A stretch of 64,000 nt of DNA from Phenylobacterium glaciei (GCF_016772415.1 NZ_JAGSGD010000001.1:2691501-2755500); one strand, 5' to 3'. Shown: positions 51,807-61,869, numbered from the stretch's first letter. Program-made: numbers and translations. The notes: a model not told the origin generated them from the letters alone.

Positions 51807-52556
51807 GTGCTTTCCCTCTACCAATCCAATGGGTTGGTCCACTGGACCGACCGTGAGATCCGTCTGCGCGACATGATGGCGGCCCACTTCGCCGCCGAGG
51901 TCGCAGCCTTCCTGACGACAGCCAACCCCGCCTGGGACATCCGCCGGGTGGAGGCGCCGCAGCTGACGCCGCGCGAGCTGGTGTCGGCGGCCTATGGGCC
52001 CGAGGACATCTTCTTCGTCGAGCGGCTGGGCGAGCACGACGGCCAGCTGGTCCTGCGTCCGGAGACCACGCCCTCGACCTACGCCTATATGCAGCACCTG
52101 CTGAACAGCCACGCCAAGGTGCGCATGCCGCTCTGCGTGTGGCAGTCCGGCAAGTCGTTCCGCCGCGAGCAGGACCAGGTCAGCAAGCACATGCGGCTCA
52201 AGGAGTTCTGGCAGATGGAATTCCAGTGCGCCTACACGGTCGACACCGCCAACGACTACCACGCCGCCAGCCTGGAGCCGGTGCGCCGCATGATCGAGGC
52301 CATGGTGCGCCTGCCCACGCGCATCGTGGCGTCCGACCGGCTGCCCGCCTATTCCCAGGTGACCATGGATGTGGAGGTCGACAACGGCGACAAGTGGATG
52401 GAGGTCTGCTCCATCTCCCGGCGCACCGATTTCCCGCAAGCCGCCCGCTTCCCCACCAAGGGCGGCGAGGTGCGCGAGGTGGCGGTCCTGGTGCTGGAGA
52501 TCGCCATCGGGCTCGACCGATGCGTCTACAACTGGTGTGTTGCCGACGCCCGCTGA
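51807..52556 (+). CDS. stand-alone glycyl-tRNA-synthetase-like class II catalytic core
   Basis: A 249-aa protein that matches the catalytic domain of class II aminoacyl-tRNA synthetases, closest to the alpha2 glycyl enzyme: [19 protein letters not shown], motif 2 [30 protein letters not shown] (Arg119), [13 protein letters not shown] where GlyRS has a conserved glycine-site strand, and motif 3 [14 protein letters not shown] (Arg238). The anticodon-binding domain is absent, so it is not an ordinary housekeeping synthetase. The GTG start has GGAGGA 6 nt upstream. It begins an operon with manD (19 bp later) and GH31. It may charge a carrier protein or small molecule; function is unknown. Confidence 0.75.
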   Translation: MLSLYQSNGLVHWTDREIRLRDMMAAHFAAEVAAFLTTANPAWDIRRVEAPQLTPRELVSAAYGPEDIFFVERLGEHDGQLVLRPETTPSTYAYMQHLLNSHAKVRMPLCVWQSGKSFRREQDQVSKHMRLKEFWQMEFQCAYTVDTANDYHAASLEPVRRMIEAMVRLPTRIVASDRLPAYSQVTMDVEVDNGDKWMEVCSISRRTDFPQAARFPTKGGEVREVAVLVLEIAIGLDRCVYNWCVADAR

Positions 52557-52575
52557 CTTGAAGGAGCGCCCCGCC

Positions 52576-53784
52576 ATGATCATCACTTCCGCACGCGTGA
52601 TCGTCACCTGTCCGGGGCGCAACTTCGTCACCCTGAAGATCGAGACCGACCAGGGCGTCTATGGGATCGGCGACGCCACCCTGAACGGGCGCGAGAAGGC
52701 GGTGGTCGCCTATCTGGAGGAGCACGTCATCCCCGTCCTGATCGGCCGCGACGCCCGGCGGATCGAGGACATCTGGCAGTACCTCTATCGCGGCGCCTAC
52801 TGGCGGCGGGGGCCGGTGACCATGCGGGCCATCGCCGCCGTGGACGTGGCCCTGTGGGACATCAAGGCCAAGGCCCTGGGCTGCCCGCTCTACGACCTGC
52901 TGGGGGGCAAGAGCCGCGAGGGAGTGATGGTCTATGGCCACGCCAACGGGACCGACATCGCCCATACGGTGGACGAGGTCGGGCGCTATATCGAGATGGG
53001 CTACAAGGCCATCCGCGCCCAGTCAGGCATTCCCGGCGTCGACAAGGCCTACGGGGTCGGACGCGGCGACATGTTCTATGAGCCGGCCGACGCCGCCCTG
53101 CCCACCGAGACCATCTGGTCGACGTCGAAGTACCTCGCCCATACCCCCAAGCTGTTCGAGGCCCTGCGGGACAAGCACGGCTTCGACCCCCACCTGTTGC
53201 ACGACGCCCACCACCGGCTGACGCCACTGGAGTCGGCGCAACTGGGCAAGTCGCTGGAGCCCTACCGGCTGTTCTGGCTGGAGGACCTGACCCCCGCCGA
53301 GAACCAGGAGAGCTTCCGGCTGATCCGCCAGCACACCACCACACCGCTGGCGGTGGGGGAGATCTTCAACACCCTCTGGGACTGCAAGGACCTGATCCAG
53401 GAACAGCTGATCGACTACATCCGCACCACCATCGTCGGCGCGGGTGGGGTCACCCATCTGCGGCGGATCGCCGACTTCGCCGCAGTCTGGCAGGTGCGCA
53501 CCGGCTGCCACGGGGCAACCGACCTGTCGCCGGTGACCATGGGGGCGGCCCTGCACTTCGACACCTGGGTCCCCAATTTCGGCATCCAGGAATATATGCG
53601 TCACACGCCTGAGACCGACGCGGTGTTCCCTCACGCCTACAGCTTCGAGGCGGGCCTGCTGTTCCCCGGCGAGGCGCCCGGACATGGGGTGGATATCGAT
53701 GAAGCCCTGGCCGCCAAATATCCCTACGACCCCAAGCAGCTGCCAGTGGCCCGTCTCGAAGACGGAACCATGTGGAACTGGTGA
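52576..53784 (+). CDS. manD: D-mannonate dehydratase (enolase superfamily, RspA-like)
   Basis: A 402-aa enolase-superfamily enzyme, the exact length of characterised ManD proteins. It dehydrates D-mannonate to 2-keto-3-deoxygluconate. N-terminal capping domain ([20 protein letters not shown]), then the barrel with metal ligands and bases: [30 protein letters not shown], and [11 protein letters not shown] with the catalytic His. ATG 52576 follows AAGGAGCG. It completes the pathway opened by uxuB at 35473, although in a different cluster. The upstream gene is the aaRS-like core and downstream is a GH31 enzyme. Confidence 0.92.
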   Translation: MIITSARVIVTCPGRNFVTLKIETDQGVYGIGDATLNGREKAVVAYLEEHVIPVLIGRDARRIEDIWQYLYRGAYWRRGPVTMRAIAAVDVALWDIKAKALGCPLYDLLGGKSREGVMVYGHANGTDIAHTVDEVGRYIEMGYKAIRAQSGIPGVDKAYGVGRGDMFYEPADAALPTETIWSTSKYLAHTPKLFEALRDKHGFDPHLLHDAHHRLTPLESAQLGKSLEPYRLFWLEDLTPAENQESFRLIRQHTTTPLAVGEIFNTLWDCKDLIQEQLIDYIRTTIVGAGGVTHLRRIADFAAVWQVRTGCHGATDLSPVTMGAALHFDTWVPNFGIQEYMRHTPETDAVFPHAYSFEAGLLFPGEAPGHGVDIDEALAAKYPYDPKQLPVARLEDGTMWNW

Positions 53785-53797
53785 AGGAGACTAGGGG

Positions 53798-56203
53798 GTG
53801 ACCGTCAGTCTCGACGCCCCGCCCCGCTTCAACCTCGCCGAGCGCGAAGGTCCGCGCCTGACGCTGCGCGCCGAGAATGGCGCGGCGGTCCACCTGTTCG
53901 TCCTGGAGCCGGAGATCATCCGGGTGCTGTTGGCGCCTACCGGCGAGCTCACCATGTCGCGCACCTGGGCCATCGCGCCGGGCCAGGCCGACGTCGCGCT
54001 GGAGGGCCGCGACCGGTTCGATATGGCGGGCTTCTCCGCGCCGGCCTTCGAGCTGACGGAAAGCGACGACCGGCTGGTGATCGAGACCGCCGCCCTGCGC
54101 CTGACCGTCAGGCTGACGGGTTTCGTCTGCCGCTGGGACATGAAGCTGGCCGACGGGAGCTGGCGGCAGGTGGCCAAGGATCGGCCGACCCAGGCCTATA
54201 ACCTCGGCTGGTGGGACGAGAAGACCCACCACTACCTGGTCCTGGCGCCCAGCGAGCGGTTCTATGGCCTGGGGGAACGGTCCGGCGCCATGGACCGGGC
54301 GGGCCGCCGCTTCCGCCTGACCAATGTCGACGCCATGGGCTATAGCGCCGCCACCAGCGACCCGCTGTACAAGCACATCCCGTTCTACATCACGCTGGCC
54401 GGTCAGCCGGCGGCGGCCTTCGGGATCTTCTACGACACGCTGGCCGACTGCAGCTTCGACTTCGGCCAGGAGCGCAGCAACTATCACGGCCGCTACCGCA
54501 GCTTCGTCGCCGAGGCCGGCGACCTGGACTACTACGTGATCGCGGGGCCGAGCGTGGCCGAGGTGACCCGGCGCTTCACCTGGCTGACCGGCCGGCCCGC
54601 CTTCCTGCCGCGCTGGGGCCTGGGCTATTCCGGCTCGACCATGAGCTATACCGACGCCCCGGACGCCCAGGCGCGGATGGCGGAGTTCCTGGCGGCCTGC
54701 GAGGCCCACGACATCCTCTGCGACAGCTTCCACCTGTCGTCGGGCTACACCTCCATCGGGCCACGCCGCTACGTCTTCCACTGGAACCGCGAGAAGTTCC
54801 CCGACCCCGCGGCCTTCGTGGCCAGCTACCGGGAGGCGGGCGTGCGGCTGGTGGCCAATATCAAGCCGGTGCTGCTCGCCGACCATCCGCTGTTCGGTGA
54901 GGCCCAGGCGCGCGGCCTGTTGATCGGCGACGCCTCTGGCCGCCCTGCCATGATGCAGTTCTGGGACGGGGTCGGCGCCTATCTCGACTTCACCAATCCG
55001 GCAACCCTCGACTGGTGGAAGGGCCAGGTGACCACCGCCCTGCTGGACTATGGCGTGGCCGCCACCTGGAACGACAACAACGAGTTCGAGATCACCTCGC
55101 CCCGCGCCCAGGCCGCGATGTTCGGTCATCCCCGCCCGGCCCAGGAGGCCAAGCCGCTACAGACCCTGATGATGATGCGGGCCTCGGCGGAGGCGCAGCG
55201 GGCCCATGTGCCGGAGGCCCGGCCCTACCTGGTCTCGCGGGCCGGATCGGCGGGGATGCAGCGCTACGTCCAGACCTGGTCGGGGGACAACGCCACCAGC
55301 TTTGAGACGCTGAAGTTCAATCTGAAGATGGGGCTGGGCCTGGCGCTGTCGGGCGTCTCCAATTCCGGCCACGACATCGGTGGGTTCGCAGGCCCCGCGC
55401 CGGACGCCGAGCTGCTGGCGCGCTGGGTGGCGGCGGGCGTCTTCATGCCGCGCTTCTCCATCCACTCGTGGAACGACGACGGCACGGCCAACGAGCCCTG
55501 GATGCATGCCGAAGCAACCCCGGCGATCCGCGCCCTGATCGCCCTGCGCTATCGCCTGATGCCCTACCTGTACGACCTGGTCTGGCGCCACCACCGCGAC
55601 TTCGCACCCATCACCCGGCCCACCTTCCACGACTTCCCTAGCGATCCCGCCTGCCTGGCCGAAAACGACGAGATGCTGCTGGGGCCGTCCCTGCTGGTCC
55701 CCCTGGTGGTGGAGCCGGGCCAGACCGAGCGAACGGTCTATCTGCCCGCCGGCTGCAACTGGTTCGACGCCTGGACCGGGACCCGGTTCGAGGGTGGGAC
55801 CATCGTCACCCTCCCCGCCCCCTGGGAGACCCCGCCCCTGCTGGTGCGCGAAGGCAGCGCCATTCCGCTGAACATCGCCCAGCAACACTTCGCCCACCGC
55901 GCCGACGAACGCGCCTTCTGGGTCTTTCCCTATGCGGGCGACGGCCGGTTCGAGGCCGAGTGCTTCGAGGACGACGGCGAGACGGCGAGTGGCGCGCACG
56001 GGTTCTGGCGTCTGGCGGTGGAAACCACCGCGACCGCGATCAGCGTGCGGGTGGCCCGCGCCGGCCCCACGCCTCCGAGCCAGGCGAACCTGACCCTGTT
56101 GCTCCCCGCCCACGAGACCCGCGCGGTCACTCTGGAGGGCGCGCGGATCGAGCAGGATGGTCCCCTGGAAGGTCAGCGGCGACTGGTGCTGAGTTTCGAC
56201 TAA
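53798..56203 (+). CDS. GH31 family alpha-glycosidase
   Basis: An 801-aa glycoside hydrolase. N-terminal beta-sandwich to about residue 260 (YGLGERSGAMDRAGRRFRLT), then the (beta/alpha)8 barrel with the nucleophile in ATWNDNNEFEI (Asp426; the usual WxDMNE), acid/base region SGDNATSFETLKFNL, and a C-terminal beta domain. No signal peptide, so it is cytoplasmic and would act on imported oligosaccharides. GTG start with AAGGAG upstream, 13 bp after manD. Its stop overlaps the convergent hydrolase stop. Confidence 0.9.
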   Translation: MTVSLDAPPRFNLAEREGPRLTLRAENGAAVHLFVLEPEIIRVLLAPTGELTMSRTWAIAPGQADVALEGRDRFDMAGFSAPAFELTESDDRLVIETAALRLTVRLTGFVCRWDMKLADGSWRQVAKDRPTQAYNLGWWDEKTHHYLVLAPSERFYGLGERSGAMDRAGRRFRLTNVDAMGYSAATSDPLYKHIPFYITLAGQPAAAFGIFYDTLADCSFDFGQERSNYHGRYRSFVAEAGDLDYYVIAGPSVAEVTRRFTWLTGRPAFLPRWGLGYSGSTMSYTDAPDAQARMAEFLAACEAHDILCDSFHLSSGYTSIGPRRYVFHWNREKFPDPAAFVASYREAGVRLVANIKPVLLADHPLFGEAQARGLLIGDASGRPAMMQFWDGVGAYLDFTNPATLDWWKGQVTTALLDYGVAATWNDNNEFEITSPRAQAAMFGHPRPAQEAKPLQTLMMMRASAEAQRAHVPEARPYLVSRAGSAGMQRYVQTWSGDNATSFETLKFNLKMGLGLALSGVSNSGHDIGGFAGPAPDAELLARWVAAGVFMPRFSIHSWNDDGTANEPWMHAEATPAIRALIALRYRLMPYLYDLVWRHHRDFAPITRPTFHDFPSDPACLAENDEMLLGPSLLVPLVVEPGQTERTVYLPAGCNWFDAWTGTRFEGGTIVTLPAPWETPPLLVREGSAIPLNIAQQHFAHRADERAFWVFPYAGDGRFEAECFEDDGETASGAHGFWRLAVETTATAISVRVARAGPTPPSQANLTLLLPAHETRAVTLEGARIEQDGPLEGQRRLVLSFD

Positions 56204-57123
56204 GCGAGACCGCCTTGGGCAATGGCGATGACCTCCATCACGGCGTCTATGACAGCCTGCGGCCGATCCCACTGGATGGCATGTTTGCTGTCGGCAACGA
56301 CACGACGCACGCCACGCGTCGACAGCGCGGCTAACTGCTCGTGCGCCTGCGCATAGAGGCGCCCGACGGCTTCGATTTCCTCCGGCGGAAGAGACGGCGG
56401 TTCCCGGGCTCCGGCGGAGAGGACGATCAGCGGCCTGTCGCCTAAGGACCCGTCAGCTCTGTCACGGGCCGCGGTGGAGAACTCCGAGACCAGCGCGCGC
56501 CAGTAGGAAGCCCGTTTCGACATGTCATGGTACACGGCGTTGAGCGCATCGGAGAGGTCGGGCTGCGGTGGAAACACGCAGGCGGAGTAGGCCTCCGTGC
56601 CCGGCCGCAAGTCTCCGGCCTTCGCGGCGCCTTCGCAGCGCTTGAAATGGTCGACCGGGCTTTCGACCCAAGCCTGATCGCTGGGCGTCACCTTGAGAAG
56701 CCGCTCCGCCATGTCGTCGAAGGACGGGTCTACGAGCACCATTCCGACGACCTCTTCGGGATACAGGTGCGCGAAGTGGCGGACTTCAAAGCTGCCCATG
56801 GACAGGCCGACCAGCACGTAAGGGGGTTCGACGCCGCTTGCCGCCAGCATGGCCTTGAGATCGGCGGCTTTCCGCGCCGGGCTGCGGGGCAGCGGCGCCG
56901 GATCGCTGAATCCTTGGCCCGCATGATCATAGGAAACGACCTGTGTGGCGCGCGCCAGCGTCGGCTGCACCCGAGACCAGTCAGAGGTCAAAGCCATGAA
57001 TCCTGGGGCGAGGACCACGGTCGGCGAGCCTTTTCCGGAGCGCCAGATGTTCATGCGCCGCCGGCTGTTGATCTTCACCAGCCGTTGCGGCTTAGCGAAG
57101 AAATTCATCTCGGCGTCAGGCAC
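56200..57123 (-). CDS. alpha/beta hydrolase
   Basis: A 307-aa alpha/beta-fold hydrolase. Oxyanion stretch LAPGFMALTSDWSRVQPTLA; nucleophile motif GLSMGSF; Asp near VDPSFDDM or later; His in SKHAIQWDRPQ. No export signal. Ends tail-to-tail with the GH31 gene (4-bp overlap). ATG 57123 is the outer start; MNFFAKP from 57108 is possible. Substrate unknown; the operon relation with the GH31 group is none (opposite strands). Confidence 0.85.
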   Translation of the reverse strand: MPDAEMNFFAKPQRLVKINSRRRMNIWRSGKGSPTVVLAPGFMALTSDWSRVQPTLARATQVVSYDHAGQGFSDPAPLPRSPARKAADLKAMLAASGVEPPYVLVGLSMGSFEVRHFAHLYPEEVVGMVLVDPSFDDMAERLLKVTPSDQAWVESPVDHFKRCEGAAKAGDLRPGTEAYSACVFPPQPDLSDALNAVYHDMSKRASYWRALVSEFSTAARDRADGSLGDRPLIVLSAGAREPPSLPPEEIEAVGRLYAQAHEQLAALSTRGVRRVVADSKHAIQWDRPQAVIDAVMEVIAIAQGGLA

Positions 57124-57354
57124 AACGATCCACTCCCCGCGCCGCTGATCGGACGCCTGCTCCGAAAACTACACATGGGGCGTGTCGTCCCCGCAAGTTC
57201 ATCTTGTTCAGCCGGCCGATGAGCGCCGTTGCGGCCCCAACGGGCCGGCCCCGAGTTCCCCAGCGTCACGCCTGACAACTCATCCAACTTGCCCCATTGT
57301 CCGTACCCAACGGAGCGGCGCCCCTGAGAGCGCTGCCGGGTGGAGGAGCAAGGC

Positions 57355-58581
57355 ATGGCCTATTCGAACGCGACGATCTGGGGGGCTGCCCTGGCCGCCG
57401 TCCTGCTGGCCTCCACCGCCCAGGCCAAGACGCTCGACGTCGCCGCGGGCCCTGACGCCCAGGAGCGTCTGCAGACCGCCCTGCTGGACGCCAAGCCGGG
57501 CGACGTGGTGAGCCTCGGCGCCGGGAAGTTCGACTTCACCGACGGCCTCTCCCTCGACGTCGACAACGTCACGGTGGCCGGCGCCGGTCAGGGCAAGACC
57601 ATCTTGTCCTTCGCGGGCCAGAAGAGCGCGGGCGAGGGCCTGCTGGTCACCTCCGACGGGGTCACCATCCGCGACCTGACGATGCAAGACACCAAGGGCG
57701 ACGGGGTGAAGTCCAAGGGCGCCGACCGCATCAGCTTCGTAGCCCTGACCGTCGAATGGACCGGCGGACCCAAGGAGACCAACGGCGCCTACGGCGTCTA
57801 TCCGGTGGCCTCCACGAACGTGCTGATCGACAAGGTGACGGTGCGAGGGGCGTCGGACGCCGGCATCTATGTGGGCCAGTCCAAGAACATCATCGTTCGC
57901 AACAGCCGCGCCGAGTTCAACGTGGCCGGGATCGAGATCGAGAACTCCACCGACGCCGACGTCCACGACAATGTCGCCACCCACAACACCGGCGGCATCC
58001 TGGTGTTCGACCTGCCCGGCCTGCCGGTGATGGGCGGTCACTCGACGCGGATCTACGGCAACCAGGTGGTGGACAACGACACCGCCAACTTCGCGCCCAA
58101 GGGCAATATCGTGGCGGCCGTGCCGATGGGGGTGGGAGTCATGCTGATGGCCAACCGCGACGTCCACGTGTTCGACAACGACATCTCCGGCAACCAGACC
58201 AGCGCGGTCATGCTGATCGCCTTCAGCCGCAGCTTCGACGACAAGGCCTACAATCCTCTGCCCCGGGACATCGTGGTCCGCGACAACAGGCTGGGCCGCA
58301 ACGGCTGGCTGCCCAGCCTGCCCGGCGGCAAGATGCTGGCCCAGGCCATGGGCGGCTCCGTGCCGCCGGTCCTGTGGGACGGGATCACCAGCTATCCCGG
58401 CATCGAGGGCCCCGCGCCGCGGCTCTACCTGAAGGACGGTCCGGTTCTGAACCTGAACCTGGCCAAGCCCGGCGCGGTGGAAACCGCCAAGCCGTCGGTC
58501 ACCCCGAGCCTGGGTACGCCGGGCCTGCCCGAACGGGCCGCGGTGGTGCTGCCCGCGGGCCAGGACAAACCCGCCTCATGA
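57355..58581 (+). CDS. exported parallel beta-helix protein (TIGR03805-type)
   Basis: A 408-aa right-handed parallel beta-helix protein with a signal peptide (MAYSNATIWGAALAAVLLAS, cleavage after AQA). Helical turns are visible as repeated strands (TVAGAGQGKTILSFAGQKSA; DGVTIRDLTMQD; NIIVRNSRAEFNVAGIEIEN; DVHVFDNDISGNQTSAVMLI). It matches the family always found next to the di-haem protein encoded by the following gene, with which it overlaps by 4 bp (ATGA). ATG 57355 follows GGAGGAGCAAGGC. Role unknown; a surface polysaccharide-active or scaffold protein is possible. Confidence 0.85.
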   Translation: MAYSNATIWGAALAAVLLASTAQAKTLDVAAGPDAQERLQTALLDAKPGDVVSLGAGKFDFTDGLSLDVDNVTVAGAGQGKTILSFAGQKSAGEGLLVTSDGVTIRDLTMQDTKGDGVKSKGADRISFVALTVEWTGGPKETNGAYGVYPVASTNVLIDKVTVRGASDAGIYVGQSKNIIVRNSRAEFNVAGIEIENSTDADVHDNVATHNTGGILVFDLPGLPVMGGHSTRIYGNQVVDNDTANFAPKGNIVAAVPMGVGVMLMANRDVHVFDNDISGNQTSAVMLIAFSRSFDDKAYNPLPRDIVVRDNRLGRNGWLPSLPGGKMLAQAMGGSVPPVLWDGITSYPGIEGPAPRLYLKDGPVLNLNLAKPGAVETAKPSVTPSLGTPGLPERAAVVLPAGQDKPAS

Positions 58582-59636
58582 GGCGGCTCGCCGCGCTGCT
58601 GGCGGCGGTGCTGATGCTGGGCGCGGCGCCTAGGCCGGCGCCCGTGGCGCTGGACGTCCTGCTGGCCGAGACGCCCGCCCCGAGCCTGGACGCCTATCGG
58701 CTGTTCACCGATCCGGGCGCGCGGAGCGCCAACGCCGGCCTGACGCCCTATGCCCTGAACACCCCGCTGTTCAGCGACCATGCGGAGAAGTCGCGCTTCC
58801 TGTTCCTGCCGCCGGGCGCCAAGGCGGCCTACAAGCCAACCGGCGTCTTCGACTTTCCGGTGGGGGCGACGCTGGTGAAGACCTTCGCCTATCCCGCCGA
58901 CCTGCGGAAGCCTGTGGACCATGTGCGGTTCATCGAGACCCGGCTGCTGATCCACAAGGCCAGCGGCTGGGTGGCCCTGACCTATGTCTGGAACGACGAG
59001 CAGACGAAGGCGGTGCTGAAACGTGCGGGCGCACGGATCGAGGTCTCGGTGATCGACAAGGCGGGCCAGCCGCTGGCCATCGACTATGCGGTCCCCAACT
59101 TCAACCAGTGCAAGGAATGCCATTCGCTGTCGGGTGTGCTGGCGCCCATCGGGCCCAAGGCGCGCAACCTGAACGGCGACCTGGCCTATGGGGGCAAGCC
59201 TGAGAACCAGCTGGCCCACTGGACGAAGATCGGCCTGCTGACCGGGGCCCCCGCGCCCCGCGCCGCGCCGCGCACGGCGGTGTGGAGCGATGCGAAGGAG
59301 CCGCTGGCCGACCGGGCGCGGGCCTATCTCGACGGCAACTGCGGCCACTGCCACAACCCCCAGGGCATGGCGAGCAATTCGGGCCTGTTCCTGAACTTGG
59401 AGGAAGACGATCCCGCCAAGCAGGGTTTCCACCGTCGCCCCGTGGCGGCCGGGCGTGGGGCCGGCGGGCTGGAATTCGACATCGATCCGGGCCACCCGGA
59501 GAGCTCCATCCTGCTCCACCGCATGAAGTCCAGGGAGCCGGGGGTGATGATGCCGGAGCTGGGCCGCTCGGTGGTGGATGACGAGGGCGTGGCCTTGATC
59601 GCCGCCTATCTGAAGAGCCTGCCGCCTACGCGTTGA
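58578..59636 (+). CDS. periplasmic di-haem c-type cytochrome (HNE_0200/SO2930 family)
   Basis: A 352-aa exported protein with a signal peptide (MRRLAALLAAVLMLGAAP) and two haem-binding CxxCH motifs, FNQCKECHSLSG (about residue 175) and GNCGHCHNPQGM (about 256). Such proteins pair with the beta-helix protein in the known TIGR03806/TIGR03805 association. A Met or His late in the sequence (MMPELGRSVVDDEG) could be an axial ligand. It overlaps the upstream gene, so the two are produced together. Electron-transfer partner and substrate are unknown. Confidence 0.88.
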   Translation: MRRLAALLAAVLMLGAAPRPAPVALDVLLAETPAPSLDAYRLFTDPGARSANAGLTPYALNTPLFSDHAEKSRFLFLPPGAKAAYKPTGVFDFPVGATLVKTFAYPADLRKPVDHVRFIETRLLIHKASGWVALTYVWNDEQTKAVLKRAGARIEVSVIDKAGQPLAIDYAVPNFNQCKECHSLSGVLAPIGPKARNLNGDLAYGGKPENQLAHWTKIGLLTGAPAPRAAPRTAVWSDAKEPLADRARAYLDGNCGHCHNPQGMASNSGLFLNLEEDDPAKQGFHRRPVAAGRGAGGLEFDIDPGHPESSILLHRMKSREPGVMMPELGRSVVDDEGVALIAAYLKSLPPTR

Positions 59637-59704
59637 CAGCAAACGAGAGGACGCCTCTTGTCGCTGCACGGCGACGAACAAGAGCGCCATAAGGGAAGAA
59701 CGAC

Positions 59705-60925
59705 ATGGTCTATATTCTGGGTGGTTGGCAGAGCGACTTCTCGAAGAACTGGGCGCGCCAGCAGATGGACTTCGCCGACGCCTTCGCCGAGGTGGTGGGC
59801 GAGGGTCTCGCCGCCGTGGACCTTGAGCCCAAGGACATCGACACCGGCCACGTCGGCAACTTCGTCGGCGACCTGTTCGCGGGCCAAGGTCTGCTGGGCG
59901 GGTTCTTCGGCCTGGTGCACCCCGACTTCGACGGCATGCCCACCTCGCGCCATGAGGCGGCCTGCGCCTCGGGCAGCGTGGCGATCCTGGCGGCCACCGC
60001 CGAGATCGAGGCCGGGCGCTACGACACCGCCTGCGTGGTCGGCCTGGAGATGATGCGCAATGTCTCGGGCCAGCAGGCCGCCCAGAACCTGGGCGCCGCG
60101 GCCTGGGCCGGGCACGAGTTCCAGGACGCCACCTATCTGTGGCCCAAGGCCTTCTCCGACCTGGGCGAGGAATACGATCGACGCTGGGGCCTGAAGTACG
60201 AGCACCTGATGCGCATCGCGGAGATCAACTTCGCCAACGGCCGCAAGAACCCCAATGCCCAGACCCGCCAATGGGCCTTCAACGACAAGAGCTTCACCAA
60301 CGACGACGAGGCCAATCCGGTCGTCGAGGGGATGATCCGCAAGAACGACTGCGGCCAGGTGACCGACGGGTCCGCCGTGGTGTTCCTGGCGTCGGAGAAG
60401 GCCGCGAAAGACTACGCCGACAAGCGTGGCCTGCCCCTGGAAAGCCTGCCGCAGATCAAGGGCTGGGGGCACCGTTCCGCCCCCATCAGCTATGACCGCA
60501 AGGTGCGCGCCAGCGCCGGCGGCCCCTATGTCTTCCCGCAGGTGAAGCGGGCCATCGACGAGGCCCGTGCCCGCGCCGGGATCGACGACCTCAGCCAGGT
60601 CCATGCCGTCGAGACTCACGACTGCTTCACCACCACCGAATACATGGCCATCGAGCACCTGGGCCTGACCGCGCCGGGCGAGGCCTGGAAGGCGGTGGAG
60701 GACGGCTCCATCGAGATCGGCGGACGCCTGCCCATCAATCCCTCCGGCGGCCTGATCGGCGGCGGCCACCCGGTGGGCGCCACCGGGGTTCGCATGACGC
60801 TGGACGCCTACAAGCAGGTGACCGGCAAGGCGGGCGACTATCAGGTGGAGGGCGCCAAGACCGTCCAGACCCTGAACATCGGCGGCTCCACCACCACCAC
60901 CGTCAGCCTGGTGGTGGGCCTGTGA
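59705..60925 (+). CDS. thiolase family acetyl-CoA acetyltransferase
   Basis: A 406-aa thiolase of the SCP2/steroid-type group. Nucleophile Cys87 in EAACASGSVAI; GGHPVGATG near the C-terminus supplies the second catalytic His; THDCFTTTEYMAIEHLGL and the NINPSGGLIGGG-like INPSGGLIGGGHP are present. It cleaves or forms acetyl-CoA from an acyl-CoA. First gene of a five-gene operon; the GTG of the next gene overlaps its stop (GTGA). Confidence 0.9.
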   Translation: MVYILGGWQSDFSKNWARQQMDFADAFAEVVGEGLAAVDLEPKDIDTGHVGNFVGDLFAGQGLLGGFFGLVHPDFDGMPTSRHEAACASGSVAILAATAEIEAGRYDTACVVGLEMMRNVSGQQAAQNLGAAAWAGHEFQDATYLWPKAFSDLGEEYDRRWGLKYEHLMRIAEINFANGRKNPNAQTRQWAFNDKSFTNDDEANPVVEGMIRKNDCGQVTDGSAVVFLASEKAAKDYADKRGLPLESLPQIKGWGHRSAPISYDRKVRASAGGPYVFPQVKRAIDEARARAGIDDLSQVHAVETHDCFTTTEYMAIEHLGLTAPGEAWKAVEDGSIEIGGRLPINPSGGLIGGGHPVGATGVRMTLDAYKQVTGKAGDYQVEGAKTVQTLNIGGSTTTTVSLVVGL

Positions 60926-61350
60926 GCACCAAGCTGGAGGTCATGAAGGCCCTGATCGCCGCTTGGTCCAAGGGCGACGTGGATGGGGCTTTGGCCCACA
61001 TGCACGAGGAGATCGTCTGGCACTACGCCGCCAGCGTCGCCCCGCCGCTGAAGGGCAAGATCAAGGCGCGCAAGTTCCTGGAGAACTTCAAGAGCCAGAT
61101 CAGCGAGGTTCGCTGGCGGATCTTCGACTATGCGGAGAACGGTGACCGGCTGTTCGTGGAGGGGGTCGACGAATACCTCTCCAAGGACGGCGGCCTGGTG
61201 GCCGCGCCCTATGCCGGCGTGATCGAGTTCAAAGGCGACCTGATCATCGGCTGGCGCGACTATGTCGACATGGGGGTGATGGAGAGCCAGAAGGCCGGCA
61301 ATCCGCGTTCGGCCTGGGTGGACGCCCTGATCGACCGGGTGGCCCTGTGA
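60922..61350 (+). CDS. SnoaL-like/NTF2-fold protein 1
   Basis: A 142-aa small alpha+beta barrel of the NTF2 superfamily (STKLEVMKALIAAWSKGDVD; ALAHMHEEIVWHYAASVAPP; DEYLSKDG), like limonene-epoxide hydrolase or ketosteroid isomerase. It may act as an isomerase, hydrolase or chaperone on a steroid or terpenoid intermediate. GTG start overlaps the thiolase stop, and its own stop overlaps the next start (GTGA). Confidence 0.82.
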   Translation: MSTKLEVMKALIAAWSKGDVDGALAHMHEEIVWHYAASVAPPLKGKIKARKFLENFKSQISEVRWRIFDYAENGDRLFVEGVDEYLSKDGGLVAAPYAGVIEFKGDLIIGWRDYVDMGVMESQKAGNPRSAWVDALIDRVAL

Positions 61351-61865
61351 GCCATGACCCGCAGGTCCAGGCCCTGATCGACAAGCAGGCGATCACCGAG
61401 GTGCTGTTCAACTACTGCCGCGCCGTGGACCGCGCCGACATCGCCCTGCTGACCTCCTGCTATCACGACGACGCCACCGAGGATCACGGCGGCACCTTCA
61501 GCGGCTCGGCGGCGGACTACATCGCCAGCATCGCGCCGATCCTGCCGCGCGGCGGGATCATGACCCATACCACGACCAACATCATGATCGCCCTCGACGG
61601 GGACAACGCCTATGTCGAGAGCCACATCCTGGCCTTCGCCCGGCTGAAGAAGGACGGCGAGAAGTTCGACACCCTGACCCTGGCCCGCGCCGTCGATCAC
61701 TTCAAAAAGCGCGACTGGACCTGGCGCATCGCCGCGCGGCGCATGGTCTGGGAATGGAACCACGAGATGCCCATGGCCGAGACTTGGGGCCGCGGGATCA
61801 TCGCCCCGGACGCCACGGTTCTGGTGCGGGGTCGCAAGACCCCTGATGACCTGATCTACGGCTAG
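61347..61865 (+). CDS. SnoaL-like/NTF2-fold protein 2
   Basis: A 172-aa SnoaL_4-type protein (ALIDKQAITEVLFNYCRAVD, RADIALLTSCYHDDATEDHG, GIMTHTTTNIMIALDGDNAY). The pattern is that of small hydratases/dehydratases acting on ring or side-chain intermediates. It is in the middle of the thiolase operon, overlapping upstream and 4 bp from the SDR gene downstream. Confidence 0.82.
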   Translation: MSHDPQVQALIDKQAITEVLFNYCRAVDRADIALLTSCYHDDATEDHGGTFSGSAADYIASIAPILPRGGIMTHTTTNIMIALDGDNAYVESHILAFARLKKDGEKFDTLTLARAVDHFKKRDWTWRIAARRMVWEWNHEMPMAETWGRGIIAPDATVLVRGRKTPDDLIYG

Positions 61866-61869
61866 GATC

